Under the pieces are notes generated by a model. It saw only the letters and a program-made list of their open reading frames with translations, ran no database searches and was not told the origin of the DNA. A stretch of 64,000 nucleotides of DNA from Sanghuangporus weigelae (taxonomy: Eukaryota > Basidiomycota > Agaricomycetes > Hymenochaetales > Hymenochaetaceae): contig CP137328.1 of NCBI GenBank assembly GCA_033182465.1, positions 1,178,001 through 1,242,000 on the forward strand. Direction: 5' to 3'. Within the stretch, counting starts at the first letter, position 1. Each line of letters opens with the position of its first letter. Both the position numbers and the translations under genes were made by a program. Positions 1 to 10,979 of the stretch are shown one piece after another.

Positions 1-1101
1 TCATCTGATGTTCTTTCTGATGTCTTGTAATCCAGCTGTGCGTGTGGTCTCAGAGTTTGTTACTTCTCGAATAATCGTGCAACCTAGGTTTGTTTTTATT
101 TTGGATCTCAAGCTTGGCCGGTACGTACATCACTGTAATCCGAATATCAGCAGCATGCTCAACTAAATATTAGGTCTGGTTGTCTTTTTCCTACTTGACT
201 GTAAGCCGTGCGAGCTAGACTTGATGCGGATGATAATTTGCCACAGATATCCTACTTATTCGTACGATGGCACTCTTCCATGGGTGTGAGGGTTTTTCTT
301 TATAAGAGTTATCTCGTCCTGATCTTCTGCAGACAGGACGTTGTCCGTCGGCCTCAAAATCCTGCTTGGCGTGGAAGTATGCATCAATTTCTGCCTTCTC
401 GTTTATGTCGTATTGATTGAAAATGGTAAGATGTTTGATAATCTTATATGCTTCCGTTTGACCGAAACTCCTCAGTTGACGTTAGCAGTCTTGCGGAGGG
501 AATGTCAATTTGCAGTCCAAGAAGAGACGCTCCGCGAGCTCTGTACTTCATCTTTTGGTAAGTTCGCAGAACTGACCAAGAGTTTCCCTGATTCTTTACA
601 GGATGGTTCCGTTGATGTACGGATTTATCCTGCTATGCCTCGCACTTCACAAGACAGCGGAATATTGGAAAATGACGTCCGGATTTAACAGATTCGATCT
701 AATGCGCGTTGTCATACAGGACCAGGTCCTATACTATGGCTTGTAAGCTACACAAAAGCCAATAATTGTTTTGATTCTGACTTGTCACAGTTTCATTTTC
801 TGCTGTGTTTGTCATATCGTGTCCTATAGCACCGTTGAAAGTAGTCCCTTCGTTGCAATTGTCTGGAGTACTGTTGGAAATCCAATTCTTGTCTGCATTC
901 TCGGAGGCCATCTCTTGCTCAATCTGAAAGAAGCGGGGGAGAAAGGAGTGAATGGTGGAACGAGCTATACTCCAGATATCACTGACATGGAGTTCGTCGA
1001 GGTGAGTCGTTGACTTTGATTTGTGGATATTCTGACTCTGGGATACATAACAGAATGGTGTGGGTAACGAAGAAAGGTCGAATCACGAAGTCTCAGTCTG
1101 A
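1..1101 (+). CDS. DUF6533-type seven-helix membrane protein, 3' part only
   Basis: This is the 3' end of a multi-exon gene that begins upstream of the window. Exons I can place with good splice sites: one ending near 270 (reading HSSMD), then about 333-422 (RTLSVGLKILLGVEVC, a membrane helix), about 471-551, 601-739 (FILLCLALHKTAEYW, then RVVIQDQVLYYG), 786-1001 (helices, then ILGGHLLLNLKEAGEKG) and 1054-1101 (ends in TGA). The helix order, the QVLYYG motif and the C-terminal LLLNLKEAGEKG...GTSY are typical of the large basidiomycete integral membrane family carrying DUF6533. The role is unknown in the family. The first 250 bases could not be modelled with confidence. It is a different subtype from the two full copies at 45.9-51.9 kb. 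Confidence 0.62.
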
Positions 1102-1960
1102 TGCGTAGAGATCAAAGCTTTACTAAACTATGGATCAGCAGAAGCGAGCGGAGACTGCTATGGTGGTGATCAATTTAAAAATGTTCGGTTGCCTCTTTCT
1201 CCTAGGCCAGGATTACAAGTCTCGCTATTTCTTATATTATGACGTGGTGCGTTGGGCCCAAAGACAATGCATCCAAGTAGTCTTCACGCTCAAAATCATT
1301 TTTTCTCTCAATTTGCAAGTCGCATTGAGTCCATTTGGATTAACTTGAACCCTCCCGGGTCGCATTTCTTTATCTATCTACCTCTACTGTCGTCATAAAT
1401 GATATTGAAATTACCGATCATTCCGCCACTGTGCTACCTGGGACTGAGATCAGAGGCTTCTCCGCATTCCGAAAAGCCAGTTCTATCAGGCAAAAGGAAG
1501 AGAGTGGAGTAATTGCAAACGGAAGAACCAAGGGCTATTTACGACATCGCTTCTGATTTCACCAAGGCCAATAATCTCAGTCTCCGAGCCCACGTTGTAC
1601 CATCTCCCCGAAAGGTCGCGATTTGGTGCAAACCATCGGCTAACTCGCGAATTCTGTTTCCAGAATGAGGAAATGCGAAGACATAAAAAGCAGGGTACTC
1701 GACGCGATATACCGAAATTTTGGCTGGCAAACATGTTCCGAACAGCGGAGGAGGCTCTCAATGGCCCTCGCGGTTGCAATGACACGAACCAGCCATACCA
1801 AGGATCATTCGCCCGAGCGACAGGCCTGACTAACCAGGCGCACGTACAAGCCGCGACAGGCCCTTCTCAAGTAGCAATCTACATATTTCGCGCCTTGAGA
1901 CACATCGTGAGCATAGTCTCTTAGGTTGTCTTTTTAGCAGAAAGGATCAAGGCAAGCCGG
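1102..1960. other. Intergenic, no supported gene
   Basis: Only short overlapping frames on both strands with no recognisable motif. It separates the DUF6533 gene from a zinc-finger gene relic, much as about 1.1 kb separates the homologous pair at 49.1-50.2 kb. Confidence 0.5.
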
Positions 1961-1964
1961 ATAT

Positions 1965-2490
1965 GTACTAGAAGCTTCGCGATCTCTTTCGCAACCAAAT
2001 GCGAGAAATGGCAGCCTCTATTGGACGTAGGGTCCAGCACGAATCCTCCTTCAGCTTTTTCGAAGACCTCCCCAAATGCAGCCCAGCACCGCCAGAACTG
2101 GAGGTTGAAGAAGCACCGGGACAAAACAATAGCTATGTAAGTAGTCGATATGTGGCTTGAAAGGAACGTATCCTGACGGTACGCCTCAGCCCGTTCCGAC
2201 GGATGATCTGGCCAAAATGTCGTGGGCCCTCAGCGAAAGCAAGCCAAGACGAACCGGCCTTTGCGCACCCCGACGATTTGTCCAAATCACATCTTTCAGA
2301 CGAGGAATCCAATATCCCGGACCTCTTCAGGGAGAAAGATGGTCGTAGCCTAGCTTCCGAACCTGGTCTCTCCTCACCATGTTCGACCTCTAGTGCTACG
2401 ACGCCTGACATAGAGAGGCGCCACGCGACCTGTCGCCCGAGGCGTCATCTATCACAATCAAAGCCCACTCACCCCCCAAACTGTACTACG
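1965..2490 (+). pseudogene. Truncated copy of the C2H2-like gene at 48.1-49.1 kb
   Basis: From about 1995 the sequence matches the reverse complement of the intact gene at 48076-49112: the region encoding MREMA(A/V)SIGRRVQ, then FSFFE.LPKCSPAP, then DDLA.MSWAL, then DEPA.(A/S)HPD.LS and SSPC.TS.ATT. The 53-nt intron is present (about 2136-2188) and differs from the intact intron at only three positions, so this is a DNA-level copy and not a retroposed one. After the intron the coding sense moves from one frame to another, and the copy stops before the part encoding the zinc finger. No function is expected. Regulatory or RNA roles cannot be judged. Confidence 0.8.
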
Positions 2491-3389
2491 CGACCACAAC
2501 GCGCAATCATACTATCATACTGGGTACCTATCGCCGCTTAGGTGCCACGGATCCCTCAGACATCCTCTGCTTTGCTTCTGCCAGTCGAAGTCGCAAAAGA
2601 AAAGCTTTCTCGACGTTGACCACCCACATAAGAGCTACATTGACTTTTAGACTATGCCAGTCATAAAGCCAACATATGGACCTCCCTCATGAAACGGCGC
2701 TGGGCCAACACTGTAGCATACGAAGCCACTTCATGTATGGCAAGGCCATCTCACATCTCAATACAGCATAGAGTGGACCAGAGCCTGATCATAAGTCGAA
2801 ACGACGCGCTGGAAATCGAGCTAAATACCGTGCACCAAAAGACGTGGAAAGAAAGGGGCGAAAGTGAGCGGGGACATTGGAGATCAAAAGAAGAAAAACA
2901 GAAGATTTTCAGCAAGTTATGTACGCGGCACGCGACCTTGAGCCCTCCCTTCTGTCTCGGCATGTGATTTTCGAGGATTATCCAGTACACCGGCAATCAA
3001 ATGATGTTGTTTAGCTTTGATCTGTGTGCTTTTGGGGTACACCCATTTCGACTCGGTCTACTTTCCTCACTTGTCAACTCCAGTATATGAAGCAGAAGAA
3101 GAGAAAGAGGAGCATAATGTATGAATGAAGCGAAGATCTCAGAAGCAAAGTGTATTTGTACCTGTAATATATTTTTGAAACACAATAAAGGAGCGACTCG
3201 AAGTTCGAAAGATGTAAGGTAGGATAGCACGAAATAAAGAATAGCGGAATGTCCAAGAAAATCCCGCTTGTGCAGTTGCGAGGGAGGGAAAATAACCTTC
3301 GAAGATCCGAGCTGAACCTCAAACCGGTGAACTGTAGTATGCTCTCACGCTCGAAGGTGCCGGAATGAGTACATCGCAAGTGCAAATCG
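2491..3389. other. Intergenic, no supported gene
   Basis: Short ORFs of 60-120 codons on both strands show no family signature, conserved splice sites or codon preference. Part of it (about 3240-3389) is the 3' flank of the hydrophobin gene. Confidence 0.45.
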
Positions 3390-4348
3390 TTAAAGGCCAA
3401 TGTTGATTGGAGAGCATCCGATATTAACAAGACCATTGAACTGATTGTTCTCGCAGCTGAGCAGGAAAGTGTCAGGACGCTGTACGGTGAAAGAATATTT
3501 TGAAAGGCTCACCAAACAGTTTGTGCGTTGCTATTTGCGAAGATGGAAAATTTGTCAATAACGGCCAGCAAGATATACAGCATGACATCACTAACCAAGT
3601 ACCACCTGAACCAGCCCCGATGACCTGCAACCAGAATTAGCATCCTCTAAACAAACAAGCGAGAGGAACGACATACACTAATAGGGATGCAATTGAGTCC
3701 GACTGGAACATTAACATCCTGAAGAGCGACGCCGAGCAATCCCAACATGTTTGAGGCTTCAGAAGAAGAAGCAGATTGGACGCTATCACAGCACTGGACC
3801 GGACCGGTACTACAGCTAGATCCAGTAGGCTGGGGTGCACCTGGTACAAGCAAATGATAAATATTACTTTACGAAAATATGCGTGTATGCTCAGAGAAAA
3901 ATATGTACATACCAGAAACCGTGATAGTAGTGGTTACTGTATGGTGTTCACCAGGAGATGAGGAACCAGCAGGACCGGTGGTCGGCGTGTAGGTCGACTT
4001 TGCGCTGGCCGGGATACTGACAGGAATGACAGGAGTCGTCGTGGACGGTGGCTCGACTACGTTAGAGGTCGTCGGCGGAGTCCAAGTCGTAGTTGGCTTT
4101 ATATCCGAGGTCGTGGACGGCTTCGGCACGTACGTGGAAGAGTGATCTGACATTGACGTCGACGAAGCATGCGGTGGCGTGCCACTACCTTCTGTGAAAC
4201 TGCATGCTGGAGCAGGCGATGGAGAGGCCTCCTGAGGGCAGTAAATACCCGGTATGCACAATGCCGCTGCATTCGCTGGTGTAGCATGCTGCACGAGCAA
4301 CATTGACAGCGCAGTGGCAATGAACGGCAGGATCGAGGAGAGCTTCAT
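3390..4348 (-). CDS. Class I hydrophobin with a long Thr/Pro/Ser-rich N-terminal extension
   Basis: Hydrophobins are secreted amphipathic proteins that self-assemble at air-water interfaces on hyphae and fruit bodies. Exons (-): 4348-3913, 3840-3677, 3624-3596, 3530-3513, 3456-3390, giving 237 aa. The eight-cysteine pattern is complete: SSC, QCC, GLNC, GTC, VCC, IGC, ending NGLVNIGCSPINIGL. A signal peptide occupies about residues 1-27. What is odd is a stretch of about 115 residues between the signal peptide and the hydrophobin core that is rich in Thr, Ser and Pro, probably O-glycosylated, and carries three extra cysteines near its start (CIPGIYC and a third about ten residues on). Usual class I proteins are 100-150 aa. 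The fourth exon is only 18 nt and the third 29 nt. The core clearly belongs with the three hydrophobins at 12.9-19.5 kb. Confidence 0.88.
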
Positions 4349-6120
4349 ACTAGTGGATGTTCGAGTTTCCTTCTGAAGGATGAGAAAGTCGAAGCCAAAT
4401 GAAACGAAGTAAACGAGCGTGGGTTGAAGCGAATGAAACTAAACGAACGGGGACAAAGGTCAACGTTGGGGTACGAAGAATCACTCTGAGCCTGGAAGTG
4501 GACAGAGTCGTCCATTTATGTACCATTTGGACGCGTCGCGTTTGTATGTATTTGCTTGTGTTGGTGACATTCCAAATGTAGACGTCTAAATGTCAGAAAA
4601 AAATCATCCATATATTCGATGGCCCTTTACGGAAATCTGGACCAGAGGCTATGTGATCCAGGCCAACACTATACATGTCTGTTGCTCGGGGTAGGATCCG
4701 AGTCTGTCGATACAGTGGATGATCAGGATGCGAATATCCATCAGCGCTGTGAATATTGGCACCTGCATACCATGCGTCCTCCTTGAACAGATGCTATTCG
4801 TTCCTCAGTCGAATAAGGCCCATCACCTACGGCTTCCTCGGGCAATTGGAAAGTATGTTCCAAGATCAGTCTATCCTGTCCATATCTCGCTTCGAGCCAT
4901 CCAATCAGTGATTAAGTACTGTCCGTTAAGAACGTAAGTGGAGATGCAGAGCACTTACCATGGTACCCTGCTTCCGACGATACCATAATCGCAAAATACA
5001 GACAAGCAGTCGGTCGTTTCGTCTCCAGAGCAGAACCCGGAGCAAGAGTGAAAATCGTCACAACCGCACCACAACACGCGACCACGAAAAACGAGAGCAT
5101 CAAATTCAGACAGCGCCGGGCGCGAGTCGATCCATCACTGGCCTGGCCGCAGCTTCTGGCTGGCACGATTAACTTTCAGCACGTCAAACCTTAAGCCTCA
5201 TCATCCCCCGCCCATATGCCACGTCAATCGTGTTTTATCGGTACGTGCGTGATTAGCAGAATGTTTACTCCCTTTGACACCAGAATATGCACACTCGGCA
5301 AATCAAATCGTGTCGCGTTCTTCTGTTCGCTCCAGATTCGTCCTGATTCACTGGCGTTTGGCGTGGACTGATTCTGTGATTTTTGACAGATAGAAGCATG
5401 GAGCATACGCATGGGCTCAAGAAGCATTTAAGAATTTTATGATCGAAGCTACGAGCCTGCTGCCAAACACAGCTGGAGTCAAAATTCACTTGACTTAGGA
5501 TTAGGAATCTATCAGAAAACCCCCGAAAAGCCCGACGCAGTTTTTGCGAATGAAAGGGTATATCTAAGTCCAAGAAGAAAGCAGAGGTTACGCCAGGCGC
5601 ATTTGATGTGATCAGAGGATGCTTCATGGTTCATTGAGGAAGACAAGCGCGATTATTTTGTTAGAAAAAAAAACGGAAGATGCCGAAGACAATGGTTACT
5701 TCCGGTTTAGATCAGATCATGAATCGCGAACACTACTGCTTGAAGACGCAAATAAAACATATAACAATGCGGATTGTCAAGGCCATGTTTCCGATCTGAA
5801 CGATCTTGATTGAAATAGCTATTTCGCACCCCACTAGGCTCCAAGAGACATCTCTCACAATCGCGACTATGTAAATCAAACTAGTGGTTTTAGCACGGCA
5901 CGGGGACCGTGAGCCCCTCCACCACGACAAGGTACCACTTATAGGAGGGGGAAAGAGTTGGGAGCCCAAAGAAAAGGAAAGACGAAGCGAGAAAGCATAA
6001 GAAAAAATTGTCCGTGAAAGAGAAGCGAAAGAAGACGGAACCAAGAAAGAAAGCAAATGTCCGATAGTGAAGAAGGAGTCGAGAAAAGATCTAGTACGAG
6101 AGAGATAAGTGCAGTTTTCT
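4349..6120. other. Intergenic, hydrophobin upstream region, no supported gene
   Basis: About 1.8 kb without a convincing gene. A hydrophobic reading frame on the minus strand (about 5105-4960, LMLSFFVVACCGAVV) ends at a possible donor, but no flanking exons or family could be found. The first few hundred bases should hold the promoter of the minus-strand hydrophobin. Confidence 0.4.
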
Positions 6121-6341
6121 ATCCGAGCACTCGGCCGACCAAACTCAGGCAGACGCGCAATGCGCCGCGTGCCTTCAGCACACCACGCGCCTGTCAGAGT
6201 CAGTACGGACCGAGGTGGACTTGATTTTCTATGATTTTTTTAGTCGTTTCGAGAACCAGACCCGACCTTTCAGACGCGCAGTGCAAAGTGTGCCTCCAAT
6301 GGACCACGCGTCTTCCAGATCAGGCCTGTCCTGTTTTTCTG
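6121..6341. repeat. Direct repeat, copy 1
   Basis: Starts ATCCGAGCACTC and matches 6547-6780 over its whole length at an estimated 80-85% identity. Each copy itself contains two related blocks of about 45 bp that share the core CAGACGCGCA followed by GTGCCT and ACGCG. No coding potential is evident. Confidence 0.85.
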
Positions 6342-6353
6342 AAAGAGGAAGAA

Positions 6354-6374
6354 AGAGAGAGAGAGAGAGAGAGA
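6354..6374. repeat. (GA)n microsatellite
   Basis: About ten uninterrupted AG/GA dinucleotides between the two 0.2-kb direct repeats. Confidence 0.9.
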
Positions 6375-6474
6375 ACGAAACACGGACCGCAACCCCAGGC
6401 CATTTTTTTCGATGCGCCAGCTCATATGTGATCCTGTACGTCGCGAGAGGGCCGAACCACACTCGCAAAACCTA

Positions 6475-6514
6475 ATCAGCTGGGACGGGCGTGCCACCAC
6501 CCATCCCAGCTGAT
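6475..6514. repeat. 15-bp inverted repeat with a 10-nt loop
   Basis: Arms ATCAGCTGGGACGGG (6475-6489) and CCCATCCCAGCTGAT (6500-6514) pair at 14 of 15 positions, the exception being a possible G-U pair. It lies between the two direct repeats and may form a hairpin in DNA or RNA. Confidence 0.8.
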
Positions 6515-6546
6515 CAAGACGGACCAGCGAGACAAGCGCATTTCCC

Positions 6547-6780
6547 ATCCGAGCACTCAGCCGACCAAACTCAGGCAGACGCGCAATGCACCGCGTGCCT
6601 TCAGCACACCACGCATCTGCCAAAGCCAGTACAGACCGAGGCTGGACCTTGATTTTCCACCCCCATTTTCCGAATTTTTTTGTCGTTTTTTAGAACCCAA
6701 CCCGACCTTTCAGACGCGCAGCGCAAAGTGTGCCTCCAATGGACTACGCGCCATCCAGATCAGGCGGGCTCCGCTTTTTC
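6547..6780. repeat. Direct repeat, copy 2
   Basis: Second copy of the unit at 6121-6341, separated from it by about 205 bp that include the GA microsatellite and the inverted repeat. Small insertions occur in the T-rich middle. Confidence 0.85.
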
Positions 6781-7042
6781 CGATTTTTTTGAGATTTTCT
6801 GAATAGCTGATAGAGAGGAAAAGAAGAGAAACAGTAGGACAGAGAAGCAACAGACGCACCGGATATATCCCAGCAGAAAGCGGTTCGGCTATCCTTCAGG
6901 CCATGGTGAGTATATATATAGGCGTCGTCGTCGTCGATTCGATCCATTGCGCGTGCGTCGTCCGTCGTCCCGTTGCTCGTACGCTCATATCGCCTTTTCT
7001 TCTTCGGCATCCCTTCTCGGCTCCAGTATCTCCGTCTCCTAA

Positions 7043-9076
7043 TTAAATAGGCTCGTCCTTCCAGATTGCAGCGTTGGGCTTCTCCGAGGCAGGTGTTATC
7101 GGTCCTGACGAACTGGCCAGCGACGTACCAGTAGAATCAAGTGTGGGAATACTGGGTGGTGAAAGAAGTTTTGACGTCGTAACATGAGTCGGCGTGAATG
7201 CTGGGGTAGGCGACAAGGATGGCTGGGCGCGAAAAGCGAAGGCGCGGCGAGGACCCATGCCCGAGGAGGGAGATAGGAGTAATTCATCGACCCGTTCAAT
7301 AGAGACTGCGAAGCAAGAGTATTTAGTGGCGGCATCGTGTCTGCGAGAAATGCGCGTGTTGGGGATGACTCTGGCTGACGTGCGCATTTCAAATGGGACC
7401 GGGTTGACAGGTGGGCACGACTCCTCGACTATCTCTCCTTCTTCGAGGCCTCGTTCCAATGCGTTCACCCCATCGGTGAACGCATTGGTACGAGCCCTCT
7501 TAAGACTGAGAGGCTGGTGTGAGACGCGAGCCGGGCCTTTGGGCGAGCGCTGTGCAGAGATGTGAGAGCTGCGCGTGGGCTTGGGGTCACGAAGGCTCGC
7601 GCGGAATGGCCTGGACAGCTGGAAAAGAGCATATCTTGGCGTGGGTGGTGATGCACGATTGACCTTGAGCGGCTGAAAAGGCGTGTTGAATGTCTGGTCG
7701 AAAGGTGTCACCCCAGTGCGGAACCACGCGGCACGGCGTCCTTGACCATGCAGGAGCACATTCTTGTCTATAGTGCGGTCCTGGCTGATTGTAGCGATTG
7801 CTGGTGCCCAGTTGGCATTCGGGTTGTACAGCCGTCGTTCAGCGGCATCCCAGTCACTGGAGAGGATATTAATCAGTTTGCGAGATCGCGAACAGACTCA
7901 TGAGCGTACGTACATTCCATGAAACAAGGGATGGGCCCTAAAATCTTCGATCTTGATCCGTCTGCACTCATCCCATTCCATCATCTGGAGTCTTGTGTTA
8001 GCGCTATGAGCGTAGAAGCAACGTGGGTAATATACTTACCGATAACATCAGGTCGGCGGCCTCTGGTTCGAATGAATCAAGAGGTGCGGGGAAGTCGCCG
8101 TGGAGCATGGCCAGAGCCGCGTCGGCCGACTTGCGCTGGTGGAATGGCAACTACGAAGGAGCGTCAGATTGCTTATACTTAAAAGAAGGAATGCGGGCTT
8201 ACCTCGCCAGTGAGCATTTCGTAGAACAAAATTCCCAACGAGTAGATATCTGCGGAGCTTGTATATTCATGCTCGAGGAGTACTTGCGGCGCCATGTAGC
8301 CTAAGGTCCCGCAATACTCCCTTGTCGCGAGTAGATCAGGAGATACGGCGAGTCCCGTATCGGTTTCTTTGATCAATTGAAACCGATACGCTAGGCCGAA
8401 ATCCGCCAGGATAACGTTTCCGAAGGCATCGACGAGGATGTTTTCCGGCTTGATGTCGCGGTGCATAACTCCGTGACGATGCATGTGTCTGATGATGATG
8501 ATCTAATACATGACGGTCAGTTATGCGATGCGCAGCAAGAAACCGATTAGAACATACCAGCTGAACCAGGATGTAGACTGCTCTAGTTTGGTCGAGCTCT
8601 CCATAGCGCCAGATTTCATCGCGCAACGTCCCGCCTGGGACGTATTCTTGAACGATGTAGTAATTGTACTCGTCGACGAACGATTCGATAAGTTGCGTAG
8701 TGTAGCGACTCCCAGGAGCCGTCTTCGTGAAAAATTTGAGGAATTCCAGTTCCTCGTGGATATGATAATCTGAACCGTCGATCCAAGCGCGTGGAGCGGT
8801 CTTGATAGCGACGCGGGCGCGATCGCCATTGGGCAAGGTAGTCTCGGCAAGCCAGACAGTACCGAAAGAACCTTCCCCGAGCTTCTCCAGCAGAGTATAC
8901 TTGGCAAGCCTCTTGCTGAGGAAAAGCCCTTCGACATCTTCCGCAGGCATGAAGTTGTGCACCTGTATGAAATGATCAGTAACGAGAGCTTCGCGATGTT
9001 TTAAAAAAGTACGCACGGAGAAAGGCTTAGTAAGTGGCCCGAAGCCTATGTTATTGATAAGAACGTTTGGAAGCAT
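7043..9076 (-). CDS. Serine/threonine protein kinase with a long C-terminal tail
   Basis: Six exons (-): 9076-9017, 8962-8558, 8502-8203, 8150-8040, 7984-7914, 7856-7043, giving 586 aa from ATG 9076. The kinase domain spans roughly residues 45-325: glycine loop [16 protein letters not shown] lysine, HRDIKPEN catalytic loop, DFGLA, then GYMAPQ where APE is usual, [14 protein letters not shown], and [10 protein letters not shown] near the end of the fold. The 270-residue tail is Ser/Pro/Arg-rich and low in complexity, probably regulatory. The start is uncertain: the frame continues 5' through LLYYHPNLFLANYN to an acceptor at about 9135, with a possible donor near 9250, so an extra 5' exon is likely. 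It is divergent from SLD5, with the starts about 400 bp apart. Substrate and pathway are unknown. Confidence 0.85.
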
Positions 9077-9482
9077 ATTGTAGTTAGCAAGAAAAAGGTT
9101 TGGATGGTAGTAAAGCAAGACAGAAAGCGAGTTCCTGTAAAGAGAAACATCGACTGGTGAACGTCATTTTATAACAAGTGCTCGAGGCTGTGGTACTCTG
9201 GACCGAACCACAACTGCGGCAAAGACAGTCAAACGTGACCGTCTCACCCGCAGATGTCGTTGGGACCGAGGCCATCGAGAGTCTGGTCCGTCGTCGTCAC
9301 GTTCAAGTTAGCAATGGTCAGTCTGCGACTCGGACGCGACGCGTTCGGGACAATTTTGGTCGGAGATTAAAGTCGGCCACGTGCTCACAAGTTGAGGGTA
9401 GGTCATTTCGCGTGTCGAGTCACGGGTCGCCTCGTGTTGTACGCGCTACACCTGCTTATAATTTCGCTTCGTACCATTGAAA
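9077..9482. promoter_or_regulatory. Shared upstream region between divergent kinase and SLD5 genes
   Basis: Head-to-head starts with at most 406 bp between them, so both promoters must lie here or overlap the 5' exon of the kinase. No clear TATA box precedes SLD5, as expected for a housekeeping gene. Confidence 0.5.
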
Positions 9483-10769
9483 ATGACGGACACCGGCGGA
9501 AGGCTCGGTCAGTTTTCTTATGAAGATACCAGCGATACGTATGTTTCAGCAGGAGCATCGAGCCCTGCACCCGGTTCCAGGACGCGTGGTGCTGCATCCT
9601 CTTCTTCAGCGCGCTCACGGCCCTATCCGCAACGCAATGGTAGCGGGTCCGCTGACGACTTTCCGGTACAACCAAAGAGGACGTCAGGTAGAAGATCTCG
9701 TGCTGGTGCAAATGGTGATCCATCGGTAGGCGGAGGGTACGGTGATGCGATGGACGTGGATGCCCCACGAATGCCACCCGGGGATCTTGATTTCTCCAGC
9801 AATGGACGTCAGAGACAGATAAACATACATATGCTGCTGCGTGCGTGGCAGAACGAGCGGCACGCTCCGGACATACTGCCTGTCTGCGATGATCTACTGA
9901 CTCGAACTCTCGACTTGATTCGGAGCAAGGTGCGTCCTCATCGTATTCCGTGATCTTCCTGATGGCTTACATGCAACTCCTTTATTGCCTTAGACAGACA
10001 TCTCGACAACATTGCGAAATGCCGATGTGACGTTGAGCGAGGAGGAACATTATTGTGTTACTCTATTGCAGACGGAGGTCGAGCGCATCAAGTTTATCAT
10101 TAGGAGTTATGTTCGCACACGATTACACAAGGTAAGTATCTATTTGATCTATAATTGTCAAGCCACAAATTCCTCGTATTTTTCTCTAATGCTAGATCGA
10201 GCAATATGCTGCGTATATAACACTGAATCCGGACGTTCATGCACGCCTTACAAAAGCAGAGTTGCGACACGCGCAAAGGTGGGTTCCTCATTGAAATGCA
10301 TGAACTATTCCGCCGAATGTTTCTCTTCATTCTGCCTTTTCAGATACGCAGAACTCGTCGCATCACAATTCAGGACAACTGTGTTAGATCACTTACCCGA
10401 GCCTCAACAAGACCTCGATGATGCACCTACGCTTACAACACCGAGCATGAGTAAGTACATCCCAGTCGCATCAACTCTTCTCCTTTCACTCATATTCTCA
10501 TCCAACGTTTTCTGGTATCTATGTAGTTACTTCCCCTGACAAAAACAAACCCGTATTCTTCCACGCTCTAGATACGATTGAGGGTCTTCAACTGGACGAG
10601 TGCGTGCTACATTCATACTTCAAACAACTTTCTCAACGAACATCTTTTTGACTTCGACTCTCTTCTGTATAGCGGGACACTTGCATCTGTTCCGAAGGAT
10701 ACGATTATGCTCGTCCCATATCGCGTCATCGAGCAGCATGTTCTACGCGGAGAGGCGGAACTTGTATGA
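9483..10769 (+). CDS. SLD5: GINS complex subunit Sld5
   Basis: Sld5 is one of four GINS subunits. GINS joins Cdc45 and Mcm2-7 to form the replicative helicase in the nucleus. Exons: 9483-9929, 9994-10131, 10196-10278, 10344-10450, 10527-10599, 10673-10769, giving 314 aa. Diagnostic segments are LLRAWQNERHAPDILP at the head of the GINS alpha domain, TEVERIKFIIRSYVRTRLHKIEQYA in the middle, and the C-terminal beta domain DTIMLVPYRVIEQHVLRGEAELV, which ends the protein as in other Sld5. The first 110 residues are a Ser/Gly/Arg-rich extension absent from yeast Sld5. The start ATG is the first in frame. Confidence 0.93.
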
Positions 10770-10979
10770 GTTACGCAAAGAAAACAAAGGAATCCGTGAC
10801 GCTATCCACGATATTCTACTGAACTGTCGCATTGCTATTCCCAAAGCTGTTGTACACGCTTCCAACCTCTCCCTGATGCTAGTGGCTGTGCGGATCTTCC
10901 ATCAATATTATGTAATATGTAGAACTCAGCAGGTCAATTTCAGCCCAGCAAATACTAGAACTTTTCCGTTTCAACCAGC

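Noticed and set aside
1486-1924. Overlapping frames of 99 and 109 codons on opposite strands
   Set aside because: Shadow pair with no family signal on either strand.
4936-5166. Minus-strand hydrophobic frame LMLSFFVVACCGAVVTIF
   Set aside because: No ATG at the start of the long frame, no family and no exon chain beyond one possible donor.
6215-6623. Arg/Glu-rich frames over the GA microsatellite and direct repeats
   Set aside because: Produced by low-complexity DNA; no independent coding evidence.
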